A stretch of 64,000 bases of DNA from Rhodopseudomonas sp. P2A-2r (GCF_026015985.1 NZ_CP110389.1:4124001-4188000); one strand, 5' to 3'; shown: positions 19,268 through 30,634, numbered from the stretch's first letter. Numbers and translations are program-made. Notes: a model not told the origin generated them from the sequence alone.

Positions 19268-21040
19268 TCAGGATTCCGGCAGATTGAGCCGGATATGCGC
19301 CTCTCGCAACTGCTTCGGTGTTGCCTCCGACGGAGCCCCCATCAGCAGGTCTTCAGCGCGCTGGTTCATCGGAAACAGCGAGATCTCGCGCAAATTGTTG
19401 GTGCCGCACAGCAGCATCACAATGCGGTCGACGCCGGCGGCCATGCCGCCATGCGGCGGCGCGCCGTACTGGAAGGCGCGGTACATGCCGCCGAAGCGCT
19501 CGATCACGGTGTCCTCGCCGTAGCCGGCGATCTCGAACGCTTTCACCATCGCCTCGGGCTTGTGGTTGCGAATGCCGCCGGAAGCGATTTCGAAGCCGTT
19601 GCAGGTGATGTCGTACTGGAACGCATTGATGGTCAGCGGGTCCTTGGTCAGCAACGCATCGAGGCCGCCCTGCGGCATCGAGAACGGGTTGTGCGAGAAC
19701 TCGACCTTCTTCTCGTCCTCGTCGTATTCGTACATCGGGAAGTCGACGATCCAGGCCAGCGCAAAGCGCTCCTTGTCGATCAGGTTCAACTCTTCGCCCA
19801 AACGCGTACGTGCGAGGCCCGCGAACTTGTAGAATTTTGCGGGATCGCCCGCGACGAAGAATGCGGCGTCGCCGGCCTTCATGCCCAGGGCCACGCGGAT
19901 CGCTTCGGTGCGCTCCGGGCCGATGTTGTTGGCGAGCGGGCCCGCGCCCTCATTGCCTTCGCGCCACATGATGTAACCCAGCCCCGGCTGGCCCTCGCCC
20001 TGCGCCCACGAGTTCATGCGGTCGCAGAACGCGCGGCTGCCGCCGGTCGGTCCGGGGATCGCCCAGACCTGATTCTTGGAATCTTCCAGCATCCGCGCGA
20101 ACACCTTGAAGCCGGAGCCGCGGAAATGCTCGGAGACATCCTGCATCTCGAGCGGGTTGCGCAGGTCGGGCTTGTCCGAGCCGTACTTGCGCAGGGACTC
20201 CGCGTACGGAATCTTCGGCCAGTCCTTGTTGACCGCTTTGCCCTTGGCGAACTCCTCGAAGATGCCGGTGATCACCGGCTGCACCGCGGCGAACACGTCT
20301 TCCTGCTCGACAAAGCTCATTTCGAGATCGAGCTGGTAGAACTCGCCGGGCAGACGGTCGGCGCGCGGATCCTCGTCGCGGAAACAGGGCGCGATCTGGA
20401 AGTAGCGGTCGAAGCCCGACATCATCAGCAGCTGCTTGTACTGCTGCGGCGCCTGCGGCAGCGCATAGAACTTGCCGGGATGGATGCGGCTGGGCACCAG
20501 GAAGTCGCGCGCGCCTTCGGGCGACGACGCCGTCAGGATCGGCGTCTGGAATTCGAAGAAGCCCTGCTCCTTCATCCGCTTGCGCATCGAGTCGACGATC
20601 GCGCCGCGGGTCATGATGTTCTGGTGCAGCTTCTCGCGGCGCAGGTCGAGGAAGCGGTACTTCAGGCGGATGTCTTCCGGATAGTCCTGGTCACCGAACA
20701 CCGGCAGCGGCAATTCCAGCGACGCGCCGAGCACCTCGATCGACGAAATGTAGATCTCGACCGCACCGGTCGGCAGGTCCGGGTTTTCGGTGCCCTCGGG
20801 ACGACGGCGCACCCGACCGTCGATCTTCACCACCCATTCCGAGCGCAGCAACTCGGCATCCTTGAACGCCGGCGATGCCGGGTCCGCAACGCACTGCGTC
20901 AGGCCGTAATGGTCGCGCAAGTCGATGAACAGCACGCCGCCATGGTCACGGATCCGGTGGCACCAGCCGGAAACGCGGACGGTCTGGTCGATATGGCTGT
21001 CGCGGAGCGCGCCGCAGGTGTGAGACCGGTAGCGATGCAT
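19268..21040 (-). CDS. aspS: Aspartate--tRNA ligase
   Basis: 590 residues, typical of bacterial AspRS. It starts [20 protein letters not shown] and carries the OB-fold anticodon-binding domain ([19 protein letters not shown]) in the first ~110 residues. Class II motifs follow: [39 protein letters not shown] (motif 2) and [15 protein letters not shown] (motif 3). The bacterial insertion (GAD) domain lies in between. Alphaproteobacterial enzymes of this type are often non-discriminating (also charging tRNA-Asn); I cannot tell which form this is. A ~490-base gap upstream separates it from the divergent chemoreceptor. Confidence 0.96.
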   Translation of the reverse strand: MHRYRSHTCGALRDSHIDQTVRVSGWCHRIRDHGGVLFIDLRDHYGLTQCVADPASPAFKDAELLRSEWVVKIDGRVRRRPEGTENPDLPTGAVEIYISSIEVLGASLELPLPVFGDQDYPEDIRLKYRFLDLRREKLHQNIMTRGAIVDSMRKRMKEQGFFEFQTPILTASSPEGARDFLVPSRIHPGKFYALPQAPQQYKQLLMMSGFDRYFQIAPCFRDEDPRADRLPGEFYQLDLEMSFVEQEDVFAAVQPVITGIFEEFAKGKAVNKDWPKIPYAESLRKYGSDKPDLRNPLEMQDVSEHFRGSGFKVFARMLEDSKNQVWAIPGPTGGSRAFCDRMNSWAQGEGQPGLGYIMWREGNEGAGPLANNIGPERTEAIRVALGMKAGDAAFFVAGDPAKFYKFAGLARTRLGEELNLIDKERFALAWIVDFPMYEYDEDEKKVEFSHNPFSMPQGGLDALLTKDPLTINAFQYDITCNGFEIASGGIRNHKPEAMVKAFEIAGYGEDTVIERFGGMYRAFQYGAPPHGGMAAGVDRIVMLLCGTNNLREISLFPMNQRAEDLLMGAPSEATPKQLREAHIRLNLPES

Positions 21041-21528
21041 GAAAATCCTGGAAGGGCGTCAGAGGGCGGAATCGTTCGCGGCTAGGCCGTGAAGCGCAGG
21101 GTTTACCCGACCGGACCCGGCGCGGCAACCGAGCGGAGGCCGTCAAAACGCAGGGAAGCCGGGCGAAAATCGCTCGGGTCGCCAAGGCCTCACGCATTCG
21201 GGACGCCGCACTGCAGCATTCCCTGTTCGACCAGCAACCCGGGAAGCCTTGGGGGGCTTTATAGCCAATGTTGCGTGGTTGCGGCTCCAAACCAAGGCAC
21301 TCGAATCTACCGCACCGCGGTATTCTCACACCGCATCAAACACTTACGTCAATAATTCGATGGAAATTTACTAAACTTTGACCAACAGCCCCCACTGTAT
21401 TTCCCATACTTGCTCGCCTTGGTGGCGCCTGTTTCGACCCGACCCGTTGCGGATATTGCGTACCGCATTGCCATCATCATCGCCCCTGCCGGCCGCGACA
21501 GCGTCCAGAACAGCTGAGGAATGCTTTC
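21041..21528. other. Intergenic region between divergent aspS and chemoreceptor genes
   Basis: About 490 bases with no supported gene on either strand. It must hold the promoters and leaders of aspS (minus) and the chemoreceptor (plus). A/T-rich patches lie around 21340-21375 (AATAATTCG, GGAAATTTACTAAACTTTG), which is where a plus-strand promoter would be expected. No tRNA or clear riboswitch seen. Confidence 0.5.
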
Positions 21529-23208
21529 GTGCTCTCAAAATACTCGATCAGCGCCAAGCTGTTTGCGATCGTCTCCTTTCTGTTTCTGGTGATCGCCATC
21601 ATCGGCGGCCTCGCCTTCTTCCAGATGCGCGCGATCAATGGCGCCACTCAGGAGATTCAAGCCCACTGGCTGCCCAGCGTGCGCTGGATCGGCGAAATGC
21701 GTGTTCAGTCGGCGCGCTACCGCGCCGTATTGCGCGATCACCTGATCGTCGCGGACGCCGACCGCCCGGATGTCGACAAGAATCTGAAGGCCCGCAAGGC
21801 CGACTTCGAAAAGGCCTACAAGGCCTATCACCCGCTTGTTTCATCGCCTGCGGAACGCGAGCTAGCCGATCTGCTCGACAAGCAGTGGGCGGCGTTCATC
21901 GGCGCGGCCGTGGAGGTGCAAGCCTTCGCCACCAAAGGCGATCTTGCCAAGGCAAAAGACATCAACGCCAAGCAGGTCGTCCAGGTCGGCCGCGCCATGG
22001 ATGCCACGCTGGCGAAGCTGGTGGAGATCAACGACAAGGGCGCCGAAGCCTCCGGCGAAGCGGCCGAGGCAACCTATTCCGGCGCGCTTCGCATGATGGC
22101 CCTGCTCCTCGGCGCCGCCCTGTTGCTGGGATTGGGCGCGGCGTTCTATCTCGTTCGCGACATCGCACGCGGGATCGGATCGATCCTCACACCGATGGCT
22201 CAGTTGACGTCGGGCGAATTGTCGGCGGAAATCCCGCATCTGGGCGGCACCACCGAAATCGGCCGCATCGCCAGCGCCTTGCAAATCTTCAAGGACGCCT
22301 TGATCGCCAAGCAGGTCACCGATGAAATGGCCCACACAGATTCCGCACTGCAGACCGCGCGTGCCGATACCATCAGCAAGGCGACGCTCACATTCGAAGC
22401 CATGATCGGCGAATTGGTGGGCTCGCTGTCGTCCGCATCGTCGGAGCTAGAGGCTTCCGCAACAACGCTCACCAAGACCTCCGATGTCACCATGACGCTG
22501 TCCGGTTCGGCCGCCTCGGCGTCGCATCTGGTGTCGGAGAACATTCAGTCGGTGGCGGCGGCCACCGAGGAAATCACCTCGTCAGTCAACGAGATCGGCC
22601 GCCAGGTGCATGAGTCCAACCGGATCGCAACGGCCGCCGTGAGCCAGGCAGACAAGACCAACCAGAGCATTACAAAGCTGACCCAGGCAACGTCGCGAAT
22701 CGACGATGTCGTCAAGCTGATCACCGCCGTGGCCGAGCAGACCAACCTGCTGGCACTCAACGCCACCATCGAGGCGGCGCGCGCTGGCGAGGCCGGCCGT
22801 GGCTTCGCCGTCGTCGCCGCCGAGGTCAAGGCGCTGGCATCGCAGACGGCCAAGGCAACCGACGATATCAGCGTCCAGATTGCCGACATGCAGTCGGCGA
22901 GTTCGGAAACCGTGACGATCATCAAGGAGATCAGCTCGACCATTTCGCTGATGTCGGAAGCGTCCTCAGCCATCGCAGCTGCGGTTGAGGAACAGGGCGC
23001 AGCGACCCAGGAGATCGCGCGCAACGTCCAGCAGTCGGTCCATCTCAGCAATCAGGTCGCCAGCGAAGTCACCGAGGTCAATCGCGGGACCAGCGAGACC
23101 GGCTCGGCATCGAACCAGGTTTTGTCAGCGGCACAGTCGTTGTCGGTCCAAAGCAGCCGCCTGAGAACTGAGGTCGCCAAGTTCCTGCAGACCGTTCGCG
23201 CAGCTTAA
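21529..23208 (+). CDS. Methyl-accepting chemotaxis protein
   Basis: 559 residues. Transmembrane helix 1 spans about residues 10-31 and helix 2 about 187-208, enclosing a ~155-residue helical periplasmic domain of the four-helix-bundle type ([19 protein letters not shown], then [13 protein letters not shown]). A HAMP linker follows (about 209-262). The cytoplasmic signalling hairpin is intact: [20 protein letters not shown] and [13 protein letters not shown]. There is no C-terminal CheB/CheR-binding pentapeptide; the protein ends KFLQTVRAA. The ligand is unknown. The start is a GTG at 21529 with GAGGA 8 bases upstream. No che genes are nearby, so it is an orphan receptor. Confidence 0.93.
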   Translation: MLSKYSISAKLFAIVSFLFLVIAIIGGLAFFQMRAINGATQEIQAHWLPSVRWIGEMRVQSARYRAVLRDHLIVADADRPDVDKNLKARKADFEKAYKAYHPLVSSPAERELADLLDKQWAAFIGAAVEVQAFATKGDLAKAKDINAKQVVQVGRAMDATLAKLVEINDKGAEASGEAAEATYSGALRMMALLLGAALLLGLGAAFYLVRDIARGIGSILTPMAQLTSGELSAEIPHLGGTTEIGRIASALQIFKDALIAKQVTDEMAHTDSALQTARADTISKATLTFEAMIGELVGSLSSASSELEASATTLTKTSDVTMTLSGSAASASHLVSENIQSVAAATEEITSSVNEIGRQVHESNRIATAAVSQADKTNQSITKLTQATSRIDDVVKLITAVAEQTNLLALNATIEAARAGEAGRGFAVVAAEVKALASQTAKATDDISVQIADMQSASSETVTIIKEISSTISLMSEASSAIAAAVEEQGAATQEIARNVQQSVHLSNQVASEVTEVNRGTSETGSASNQVLSAAQSLSVQSSRLRTEVAKFLQTVRAA

Positions 23209-23211
23209 GCC

Positions 23212-23231
23212 AGGCGGCGCCAGCGCCGCCT
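23212..23231 (+). terminator. Hairpin just after the chemoreceptor stop
   Basis: AGGCGGCG (23212-23219) and CGCCGCCT (23224-23231) form an 8-bp all-paired stem with a four-base loop, three bases after the stop codon. No T-run follows, so it may stabilise the 3' end rather than terminate fully. Confidence 0.5.
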
Positions 23232-23310
23232 CCAGGGCTCTTCCGCATTTGTGCAGCCGGACCGCGTTCCGGATGGTTGCCTTATCGCGACCGCCGCCTA
23301 TCTTGAACGG

Positions 23311-24788
23311 ATGACAGTCCGCTTCCCGTTCGACAACAGCTACGCCACCCTGCCCGCCAATTTCTTCGCACGCGTGGCGCCGACACCGGTGGTGGCACCG
23401 CGGCTGATACAGCTGAATCGTCCGCTCGCCATCCAGCTCGGTCTCGATCCGGACGCGCTGCAAACGCCGGAAGGCGTCGAGGTCCTCGCCGGAAAGCGCG
23501 TGCCTGACGGCGCCGATCCGCTGGCCATGGCCTATGCCGGCCACCAGTTCGGCAGCTTTGTGGCACAGCTTGGCGACGGCCGCGCCATCCTGCTCGGCGA
23601 GGTCATCGATCGCGACGGCATCCGTCGCGACATCCAGCTCAAGGGCTCCGGCCCCACACCGTTTTCCCGACGCGGTGACGGCCGCGCGGCGCTCGGCCCG
23701 GTGCTGCGCGAGTATATCGTCAGCGAAGCGATGTTCGCGCTGGGCATCCCGACCACGCGGTCGCTTGCCGCGGTGGTCACCGGCGAAAGCGTGGCCCGCG
23801 AAACCATGCTGCCCGGCGGAGTCCTCACCCGGGTCGCGTCCAGTCACATCCGGGTCGGCACCTTCCAGTTTTTGCTGCCCGCGAGGATACCGCGGGGCTA
23901 CGGGCGCTCGCCGATCACGTCATTGCCCGGCATTATCCAGAGGTGGCTGGCACCGAGCAGCCCTATCGCGCCTTGCTGGGCGCCGTGGTCACCCGGCAGG
24001 CCGAGCTGGTGGCGCGCTGGCTGCTGGTCGGCTTCATCCACGGTGTCATGAACACCGACAATTGCTCGATTGCCGGCGAGACCATCGACTACGGCCCCTG
24101 CGCCTTCCTGGACGACTACGATCCCCGCACCGTCTTCAGCTCGATCGACTCCATGGGCCGCTACGCCTACGGCAACCAGCCGCGCATCGCGCTGTGGAAT
24201 CTGACGCGCTTTGCCGAAACCCTGCTGCCGCTGCTGGACGACGACCAGAAGGCGGCCATTGCCGTCGCGCAGGCCGTGCTCGGTGAATTCACAGAGACCT
24301 TCGACACTGCCTATCAGGTTGGCCTGCGCCGGAAGCTTGGCCTGTTCACCGCGCGCGACGACGATCCCGCACTGGCGCAGGACCTGCTCACGGCCATGAC
24401 CGAGAATCAGGCCGACTTCACCCTGACCTTCCGGCACCTCGGCGAGTCGGCACGCGACCCGGCCCACGACTCGGAGGTCCGGGCCCTGTTCACCGATCCC
24501 GCCGCCTTCGACGTCTGGGCCGCCAACTGGCGCGCCCGCCTTGCCGAAGAGCCGCAGGATGCGGAGGCCCGGCACAATGCCATGCAGGCGGTCAATCCGG
24601 CCTTCATCCCGCGCAACCATCGCATCGAGGCCGTGATCCAGGCCGCGGTGAACAATGACGATTTCGCGCCGTTTCAGGAGCTTCTGACCGTGCTGGCCCG
24701 CCCGTTCAACGACCAGCCGGCGCTGGCTGCCTATGCCGACCCGCCGCTCCCCGGCGAGCGGGTATCGGAGACCTTCTGCGGCACCTGA
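23311..24788 (+). CDS. selO: Protein adenylyltransferase SelO (YdiU), reading frame broken by a 1-nt deletion
   Basis: Protein of about 492 residues once corrected. The pseudokinase-fold AMPylator motifs are present: [36 protein letters not shown], then after the break [20 protein letters not shown] and [12 protein letters not shown] (metal-binding Asn and Asp). The C terminus ends FCGT, the redox-type Cys at the Sec position of eukaryotic SelO. SelO transfers AMP to Ser/Thr/Tyr of redox proteins. The frame breaks at the T-run 23869-23873: frame 1 reads VGTFQFLLP and frame 3 resumes [16 protein letters not shown]. One extra T gives QFFAARED and exactly 493 codons. SelO is dispensable, so a true lesion is possible. 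Confidence 0.85.
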
Positions 24789-24899
24789 CCGGCGCCGGCT
24801 CGGGTGACGGCCCCGCCCCCGTCATCAAAGTTGCCCGAACACCCTTGACTCAACAGCGGTTTCGGCCGAACGCCTTGGCAAAAGTGTTATGGACCGTTC

Positions 24900-26048
24900 A
24901 TGGAACTGATTACCACCACCGCACAGCTCACCGCCGCCTGCGAACGGCTCGCCAAGCATCCCGTCATCACGGTCGATACGGAATTCCTGCGCGAAACCAC
25001 CTATTATCCCTTGCTCTGCGTGGTGCAGATGGCCAGCGCCGAGGACGCGCTGGTGATCGACACCCTGGCCGACGGCATTGACCTCAAGCCCTTCTTCGAC
25101 CTGATGTCGAACGAGAAGGTGCTGAAAGTATTCCACGCTGCCCGGCAGGATATTGAAATCGTCTGGCACCGCGCGGGCATCGTGCCGCACCCGATCTTCG
25201 ACACCCAGGTCGCCGCCATGGTGCTGGGCTATGGCGATTCCATCGCCTACGACCAGCTGGTCGAGCGCATCACCGGTCACCGCCCGGACAAGACCCACCG
25301 TTTCACCGACTGGTCGCGCCGCCCGCTGACCGAAGAGCAGGTGCATTACGCCGTTTCCGACGTCACCCACCTGCGCGACGTGTTCGCCGCACTGGACGCC
25401 GACCTCAAGAAGCGCGGTCGCAGCGACTGGGTGAGCGAGGAGATGGAGGTCCTGACCTCGCCGAAGACCTACGACTTCCACCCCGAGCGTGCCTGGGAGC
25501 GCCTCAAGACTCGGGTGCGCAAGCCCAAGGAACTCGCGGTGTTGATGGAAGTCGCGGCCTGGCGCGAACAGGAAGCGCAGAGCCGCGACGTGCCGCGCTC
25601 GCGCGTGTTGAAGGACGACGCCGTCGGCGACATCGCCACCCACGCCCCTACCACACTGGAAAAGCTCGCCAGCCTGCGTTCCCTGCCGAAGGGTTTTGAT
25701 CGCTCAAAATGGGGCTCCGATATTGTCGCCGCCGTGCAGCGCGGCGTCGCGCGCGATCCGTCGACACTGCCGAAGATCGAGAAGCCGCGCGGCAACACCA
25801 ATGGCGCGGCCATCGTCGAATTGCTGAAAGTGCTGCTGCGCATGACCTCCGAGCGTCACGCCGTGGCCAGCAAGGTGATTGCCACCGTCGACGATCTCGA
25901 GCAGATCGCCAACGACGACAACGCCGACGTCGGCGCGCTGCGCGGCTGGCGCCGCGAGATGTTCGGCGAAGCGGCCCTTGCCCTGAAGCAGGGCCGGCTG
26001 GCGCTGGCGATCGAAAAAGGCCGCGTCGTCAGGGTCGACCGGAGTTAA
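24900..26048 (+). CDS. rnd: Ribonuclease D
   Basis: 382 residues. The N-terminal DEDDy 3'-5' exonuclease domain has TVDTEFLRETTYYP (Exo I, Asp-x-Glu), KVFHAARQDIEIVWH (Exo II Asp) and YAVSDVTHLRDVF (Exo III, Tyr and Asp). A HRDC-type helical domain follows from about residue 210 (VLMEVAAWREQEAQSRDVPR). RNase D trims the 3' ends of tRNA and other stable RNA precursors in the cytoplasm. It starts at the ATG at 24900 about 110 bases after selO and ends only 4 bases before the stop of the convergent ppx gene. Assignment is firm. Confidence 0.95.
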   Translation: MELITTTAQLTAACERLAKHPVITVDTEFLRETTYYPLLCVVQMASAEDALVIDTLADGIDLKPFFDLMSNEKVLKVFHAARQDIEIVWHRAGIVPHPIFDTQVAAMVLGYGDSIAYDQLVERITGHRPDKTHRFTDWSRRPLTEEQVHYAVSDVTHLRDVFAALDADLKKRGRSDWVSEEMEVLTSPKTYDFHPERAWERLKTRVRKPKELAVLMEVAAWREQEAQSRDVPRSRVLKDDAVGDIATHAPTTLEKLASLRSLPKGFDRSKWGSDIVAAVQRGVARDPSTLPKIEKPRGNTNGAAIVELLKVLLRMTSERHAVASKVIATVDDLEQIANDDNADVGALRGWRREMFGEAALALKQGRLALAIEKGRVVRVDRS

Positions 26049-26052
26049 TCCA

Positions 26053-27558
26053 TCAGCGCCGGATGATCGACCCGGCCCGCCCGACCAGCCGCGCCAGTTG
26101 CTTGAAGCGGCTGCCGACGCGATCGGCGACGAGATCGACGATGCGATGCTCGAACACCAGCATCATTTTGCGCTCTTTCGAGGTGAAGTGGATCGCGGGC
26201 AGCACGCCGGGCCGCGCCGCGGAAATCAGATGCGCCACGCGAAACGCCGCGCCGAGAATGCGCGCGCGCTCGATCTGTGCCGGCGTCACCAGAGCGCGAA
26301 CCTGCAAAGGCGGCTCGTTCTGCTCGCTGAGCCCCGCATAGCGGTAGAATACCGACAGCGCGAGGAACGCGCGCCCCTGATGGTCGATGGAGCCGAAATT
26401 GCCGTTGGTGATCAGACTTAATGCCTGCTCGCCGCGGTGATCCGGATGCGCGCGCCAGCCAGTGTCCGACAACAAGCACGCGACATGGCGCAACCGCTTG
26501 TCTTCCGGCGTTTCCTTGAGGCGCGCGACCCTGACGAAGCGATCGGTCCAGCTTTTCAATTCCTCGGCATGCCGCGCCGACCGTGACAGCAGCACGTTCA
26601 TAGCCTGCGCAGCGCAGACCAGCCCGTCCTGCACACGTTGGGCGGGGGGCAACATTTCGTAGAGCAGGCCCTCGCGCACGCCATAGGTGGAAAACACGAT
26701 GGTCTTCGGCTGCGCCGTCAGAATCAGATGTTCGAGCACCAGCGCCGCATAGACCAGCAGCGGCTGCCGGGCTTCGGCGATGGATTCGAGATTGGCGAGC
26801 ATGTTGGCGGTCGCCAGCCGGCGCACGCGCCGCACAAAACTGAGCGCATCCGCTGCCGGTATGGAATAGCCGTGCATCACCTTCAGCGAGTATCCGCTCT
26901 GGATGATGTGCAATCGCGCCAGCGCGCGCCAGGTGCCGCCGACCGCATAGAAATTGCGCCCGCGAGCGGCTGTCAGCTGCGTGACGCCGATCAGCGCAGA
27001 CTTGACGATCTTCTCGGCACGTTTCGGCGACTTCTGCGAGGCGTCCTGCAGCGCCAGGCTGCCGAGCGGCAGCGTGATGCCGGTTCGTACGGCATTGCCT
27101 TTCACATCGATCAGCTCGAGCGATCCGCCGCCGAGGTCGCCGACGATACCGTTCGGCTTGTGGATGCCCGAGATCACACCCAGCGCCGACAGCTTCGCCT
27201 CGCGCGGACCGGAAATGATCTGGATCTCACAGCCGCAGATCTTCTCCGCCGCGACGATGAAGTCGGGCCCGTTCTTGGCATCGCGCGCTGCGGCGGTGGC
27301 GATGGCATAGACACGCCCCACCTTCATGACCTTGCAGAGTGCGCGAAACCGGCGCAGCGCCGTCAATGCCTTGCCGACCGCATCGGCGGCCAGCAGACCC
27401 GTGGTCTGCACTTCACGGCCGAGGCCGCACAGTGCCTTTTCGTTGAACAGCGTAACCAGGCTTCGGGTCAGCGATTCATAGACGACGAGTCGCACCGAGT
27501 TGGAGCCAATGTCGATCACCGCGACACTGGCTTCGCGTTTGCGTGCGCGGATTGTCAC
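26053..27558 (-). CDS. ppx: Exopolyphosphatase / Ppx-GppA phosphatase
   Basis: 501 residues of the Ppx/GppA family (ASKHA fold). Phosphate-binding loops are visible: VAVIDIGSNSVRLVVYE at the N terminus and GIVGDLGGGSLELIDV near residue 145, plus the catalytic-Glu region PREAKLSALGVIS. A C-terminal HD-like helical domain starts near residue 320. It releases phosphate from the end of polyphosphate and may also act on pppGpp. The start is GTG at 27558. It lies 12 bases after the ppk stop in the same direction, forming the classical ppk-ppx pair of opposing activities, which supports Ppx over GppA. Confidence 0.93.
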   Translation of the reverse strand: MTIRARKREASVAVIDIGSNSVRLVVYESLTRSLVTLFNEKALCGLGREVQTTGLLAADAVGKALTALRRFRALCKVMKVGRVYAIATAAARDAKNGPDFIVAAEKICGCEIQIISGPREAKLSALGVISGIHKPNGIVGDLGGGSLELIDVKGNAVRTGITLPLGSLALQDASQKSPKRAEKIVKSALIGVTQLTAARGRNFYAVGGTWRALARLHIIQSGYSLKVMHGYSIPAADALSFVRRVRRLATANMLANLESIAEARQPLLVYAALVLEHLILTAQPKTIVFSTYGVREGLLYEMLPPAQRVQDGLVCAAQAMNVLLSRSARHAEELKSWTDRFVRVARLKETPEDKRLRHVACLLSDTGWRAHPDHRGEQALSLITNGNFGSIDHQGRAFLALSVFYRYAGLSEQNEPPLQVRALVTPAQIERARILGAAFRVAHLISAARPGVLPAIHFTSKERKMMLVFEHRIVDLVADRVGSRFKQLARLVGRAGSIIRR

Positions 27559-27570
27559 CGAGCGGATTCC

Positions 27571-29771
27571 TTACGACGACTGCTGACGCTCGGCTTTGCG
27601 CGTGAGGCGGCGCGGCGAGGATTCTTTGAGCGATTTGCCACGGCCAGACAGACTTGGATGCGTCATGAAGTAACTATGTACGTTGAAGGGTTCCTCACCC
27701 TTCGCGGCCTTCATACGCGTTGACGACCCGTCCGGCAACAACTGCCAGCTCTGCTCGTTATCCTTCAGGTTCGCCACCATGATTTGCTCGAGAACCTGTT
27801 GATGAACGGTAGGATTTTGCAGCGGGCACAGGATCTCGACGCGGCGGTCGAGGTTGCGCGGCATCATGTCGGCCGAGGAGATATAGACCGCAGCCTTGGC
27901 GCTCGGCAGGCCGTGGCCCATGCCGAAGCAATAGACGCGGCCGTGTTCGAGGAACCGGCCGATGATCGACTTGACGCGGATGTTCTCCGACAGGCCTGGC
28001 ACGCCGGGCCGCAAGCAGCAGATGCCGCGCACGATCAGCTCAACCGTGACCCCGGCGTTGGAAGCGTCGTACAGCGCGTCGATGATGTCGGGATCGACTA
28101 GTGAATTCATCTTCAGCCAGATCGCACCCGGCTTGCCGGCGCGCGCGAAGGCGGCCTCGCCCTGGATGTGCTCAATCATCCGCTTGCGCAGCGTCAGCGG
28201 CGACACCGCCATCTTCTCGATGTCGCTCGGTTCGGCATAGCCTGTGATGTAGTTGAACACCCGCGCCGCGTCGCGGCCGATGGTCGGATCGGACGTGAAG
28301 TAGGACAGGTCGGTGTAGATGCGCGCGGTGACCGGGTGGTAGTTGCCGGTCCCGGTGTGGACGTAAGTGGCCAACGTGCCGCCCTCGCGGCGGACCACCA
28401 GCGACAGCTTGGCGTGGGTCTTTAACTCAAGGAAGCCATAGACCACCTGAACGCCGGCGCGTTCGAGATCGCGCGCCCATTTGATGTTGGCCTCCTCGTC
28501 GAAGCGTGCCCGCAATTCGACCAGCGCAGTGACCGACTTGCCGGCCTCCGCGGCTTCCACCAGCGTGCGCACGATCGGCGAGTTGTTCGAGGTGCGATAG
28601 AGCGTCTGCTTGATCGCCACCACGTCGGGATCGCGCGCCGCCTGCTGCAGGAACTGGACCACCACGTCGAAGGACTCGTAGGGGTGGTGAACGACGAGGT
28701 CCTTCTGCCGGATCGCGGCAAAGATGTCGCCGCCGTGGTCGCGGACCCGCTCCGGATGGCGCGGCACGTAGGGCACGAATTCCAGGTCGGAACGGTCGAG
28801 GCGCGTCAGTTGCGACAACTCGTTCATGGCCAGCACGCCGTCGACCAGCAGGATCTCGTCATCGCTGGTGGACAGCGCGCGCTGCACGAAGGCGCGCAGT
28901 TCGGCGGGCATCGTGGCTTCGATTTCCAGCCGGATCACCGATCCCCGGCGCCGCCGCTTCAGCGCGGTCTCGAACAGCCGCACCAGATCCTCGGCCTCTT
29001 CTTCCACTTCCAGTTCGCTGTCGCGGATGATGCGGAAGGCGCCTTGCCCCTTGACCACATAGCCGGGGAAAAGCCGGCCGATGAACAGGCCGGTGGCCTG
29101 CTCCAGCGTGATCAGGCGGGCCGCACTGTCTTTCCCGGTGCTGGGCAGCCTGATGAAACGGTCGATCTTGCCGGGCATGCGGATCAGCGCATTCATCGGC
29201 TTGCCGTCAGCGACGCGCGCCAGGTGCAGCGCGATAGTGAAGCCGAGGCTGGGGATGAACGGGAACGGATGCGCCGGGTCGATCGCCAGCGGCGTCAGCA
29301 GCGGAAAAATGTTGTGGAGAAAATGGTCCTCGATCCAGGTCCGCTCCGCCTTGGTGGCGTCCTTGCCATCGAGCAGCACGATGCCGACATCGGCCAGCAT
29401 GCTGCGCTGGTCGCGCCAGATCGCCTGCTGATCGATGGCCAGCTTCGACACCGCCTCGTTGATCAGCGCCAGCTGCTCCGCCGGAGTCAGGCCGTCCGGG
29501 CTGCGCTCGGTGATGCCCTCGCGGACCTGGGCCTTGAGGCCGGCGACGCGGACCATGAAAAACTCGTCGAGATTGTTCGCGGAGATCGACAGGAAGCGCA
29601 CCCGCTCCAGCGCGGGATGGCCGGGATTGACGGATTCCTCGAGCACCCGGCGGTTGAAGTGCAGCCAGGACAGCTCGCGATTGATGAAGCGCTCAGGCCC
29701 CGAAGCAATTACCGCAACAGGTTGGGGTTCGCCATTTTTTCTTCAATAACAATATCTTGCGTCGATTCCAT
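27571..29771 (-). CDS. ppk: Polyphosphate kinase 1, frame broken near the N terminus by a 1-nt deletion
   Basis: About 733 residues once corrected. It shows PPK1 N-terminal residues [18 protein letters not shown], then [19 protein letters not shown], and the two phospholipase-D-like catalytic halves with the autophosphorylated His in [12 protein letters not shown]. It makes polyphosphate from ATP reversibly. From the ATG at 29771 the frame runs about 19 codons and hits TAA; the conserved protein is in another frame. Adding one G to the plus-strand G-run 29724-29727 joins them and gives exactly 734 codons. The next good start would be the GTG at 29646, which cuts off the conserved [10 protein letters not shown] part, so a sequence error is more likely than a short protein. 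Confidence 0.9.
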
Positions 29772-29916
29772 AACGTTTCGATCCATCCCGATTCCGGTCG
29801 TATTGGCGCGCTGGCAATCGGCCCGAACCATGTGCGAACCACATGACACTTCGATGACATTGATGAACTTGCCAGCGACGCCGTCAAGCGCGGCATCGCG
29901 CTCCTGGGAGGCTAAG

Positions 29917-30594
29917 TCAGGCGTCGCGCAGCAGTTCCGCGGCCAATGCGCGCGTCACCGGACGGCCCCGCCGCAACGCCTCGGTATCGAGCAATTCGAC
30001 CGCCTGTCGGGCTGCGGCAAAAGATCGCTCGATCCGGCTGGCGAGATAACTCACCACGGTTTCGTCCACGGTCAGTTGCCGGTCGGCGCAAAACTTGACG
30101 ATGAGTGCACGCAGCAGTTGATCGTCGGGCGGCATCAGATTGATTACCGGCACCGCGCGCAGGCGCGAGCGCAGGTCGCGCAGTTCGATCGGCAGTGCGG
30201 CCGGGGCGACCCGCGCGGTGATCAGCACGAAGGCTTCGTCTTCGCGCGCAAGATTCAGTAGGTGAAACAGCGCGCGCTCATCCAAAGTGGCAACGTCGAG
30301 ATCCTCCACCACCAGCGCGCCGGTGGCGAGAGCTCCGGGCACGGAAGCGGCGGTCAGGGCATGGGCGCCGGTCGAGCGGGCACCGGCCTCTTCCGCCCAG
30401 ATCGCCGCGAGATGGCTCTTCCCGGAGCCTTCGGGGCCGACCAGCAGCATCACGCGGTTCGGCCAGTCCGGCCAGCTGTCGATCAGGCCGAGCGCAGCCG
30501 CATTGGCCGGGCCCTCAAGAAAATTGTCGCGGGACAGGCTTTCCGCATGGGGCAGCGCGAACGCCAGCTGTCGAGGTTGTACGCGGCCGGTCAC
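29917..30594 (-). CDS. hdaA: DnaA-like replication regulator (Hda/HdaA)
   Basis: 225 residues, equivalent to the AAA+ part of DnaA without the DNA-binding domain. It opens with a clamp-binding-like QLAFALPHAESL (beta-clamp motif near residues 9-13), then Walker A GPEGSGKSH, a Walker B-type VVEDLDV, sensor 1 LITARVAP and a sensor 2-like C-terminal RAALELLD-type helix (FAAARQAVELLD). In alphaproteobacteria HdaA promotes ATP hydrolysis by DnaA together with the sliding clamp, preventing re-initiation. GTG start at 30594, 40 bases after the PgsA-like gene. Its place between pgsA-like and ppk is the usual arrangement in this bacterial group. Confidence 0.88.
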   Translation of the reverse strand: MTGRVQPRQLAFALPHAESLSRDNFLEGPANAAALGLIDSWPDWPNRVMLLVGPEGSGKSHLAAIWAEEAGARSTGAHALTAASVPGALATGALVVEDLDVATLDERALFHLLNLAREDEAFVLITARVAPAALPIELRDLRSRLRAVPVINLMPPDDQLLRALIVKFCADRQLTVDETVVSYLASRIERSFAAARQAVELLDTEALRRGRPVTRALAAELLRDA

Positions 30595-30634
30595 ACAGTC
30601 ACTCCATGCCTGACGGCCTGCCCGGTCAGGGCGA

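Noticed and set aside
19295..21085. Long plus-strand open frame (596 codons) opposite aspS
   Set aside because: Shadow of aspS; no family motif.
23860..23885. Programmed ribosomal frameshift in selO
   Set aside because: No slippery heptamer with a following structure was found, and eight other genes here show the same kind of break, so an indel is simpler.
28684..30261. Plus-strand open frame opposite ppk and hdaA
   Set aside because: Antisense shadow of two clear genes.
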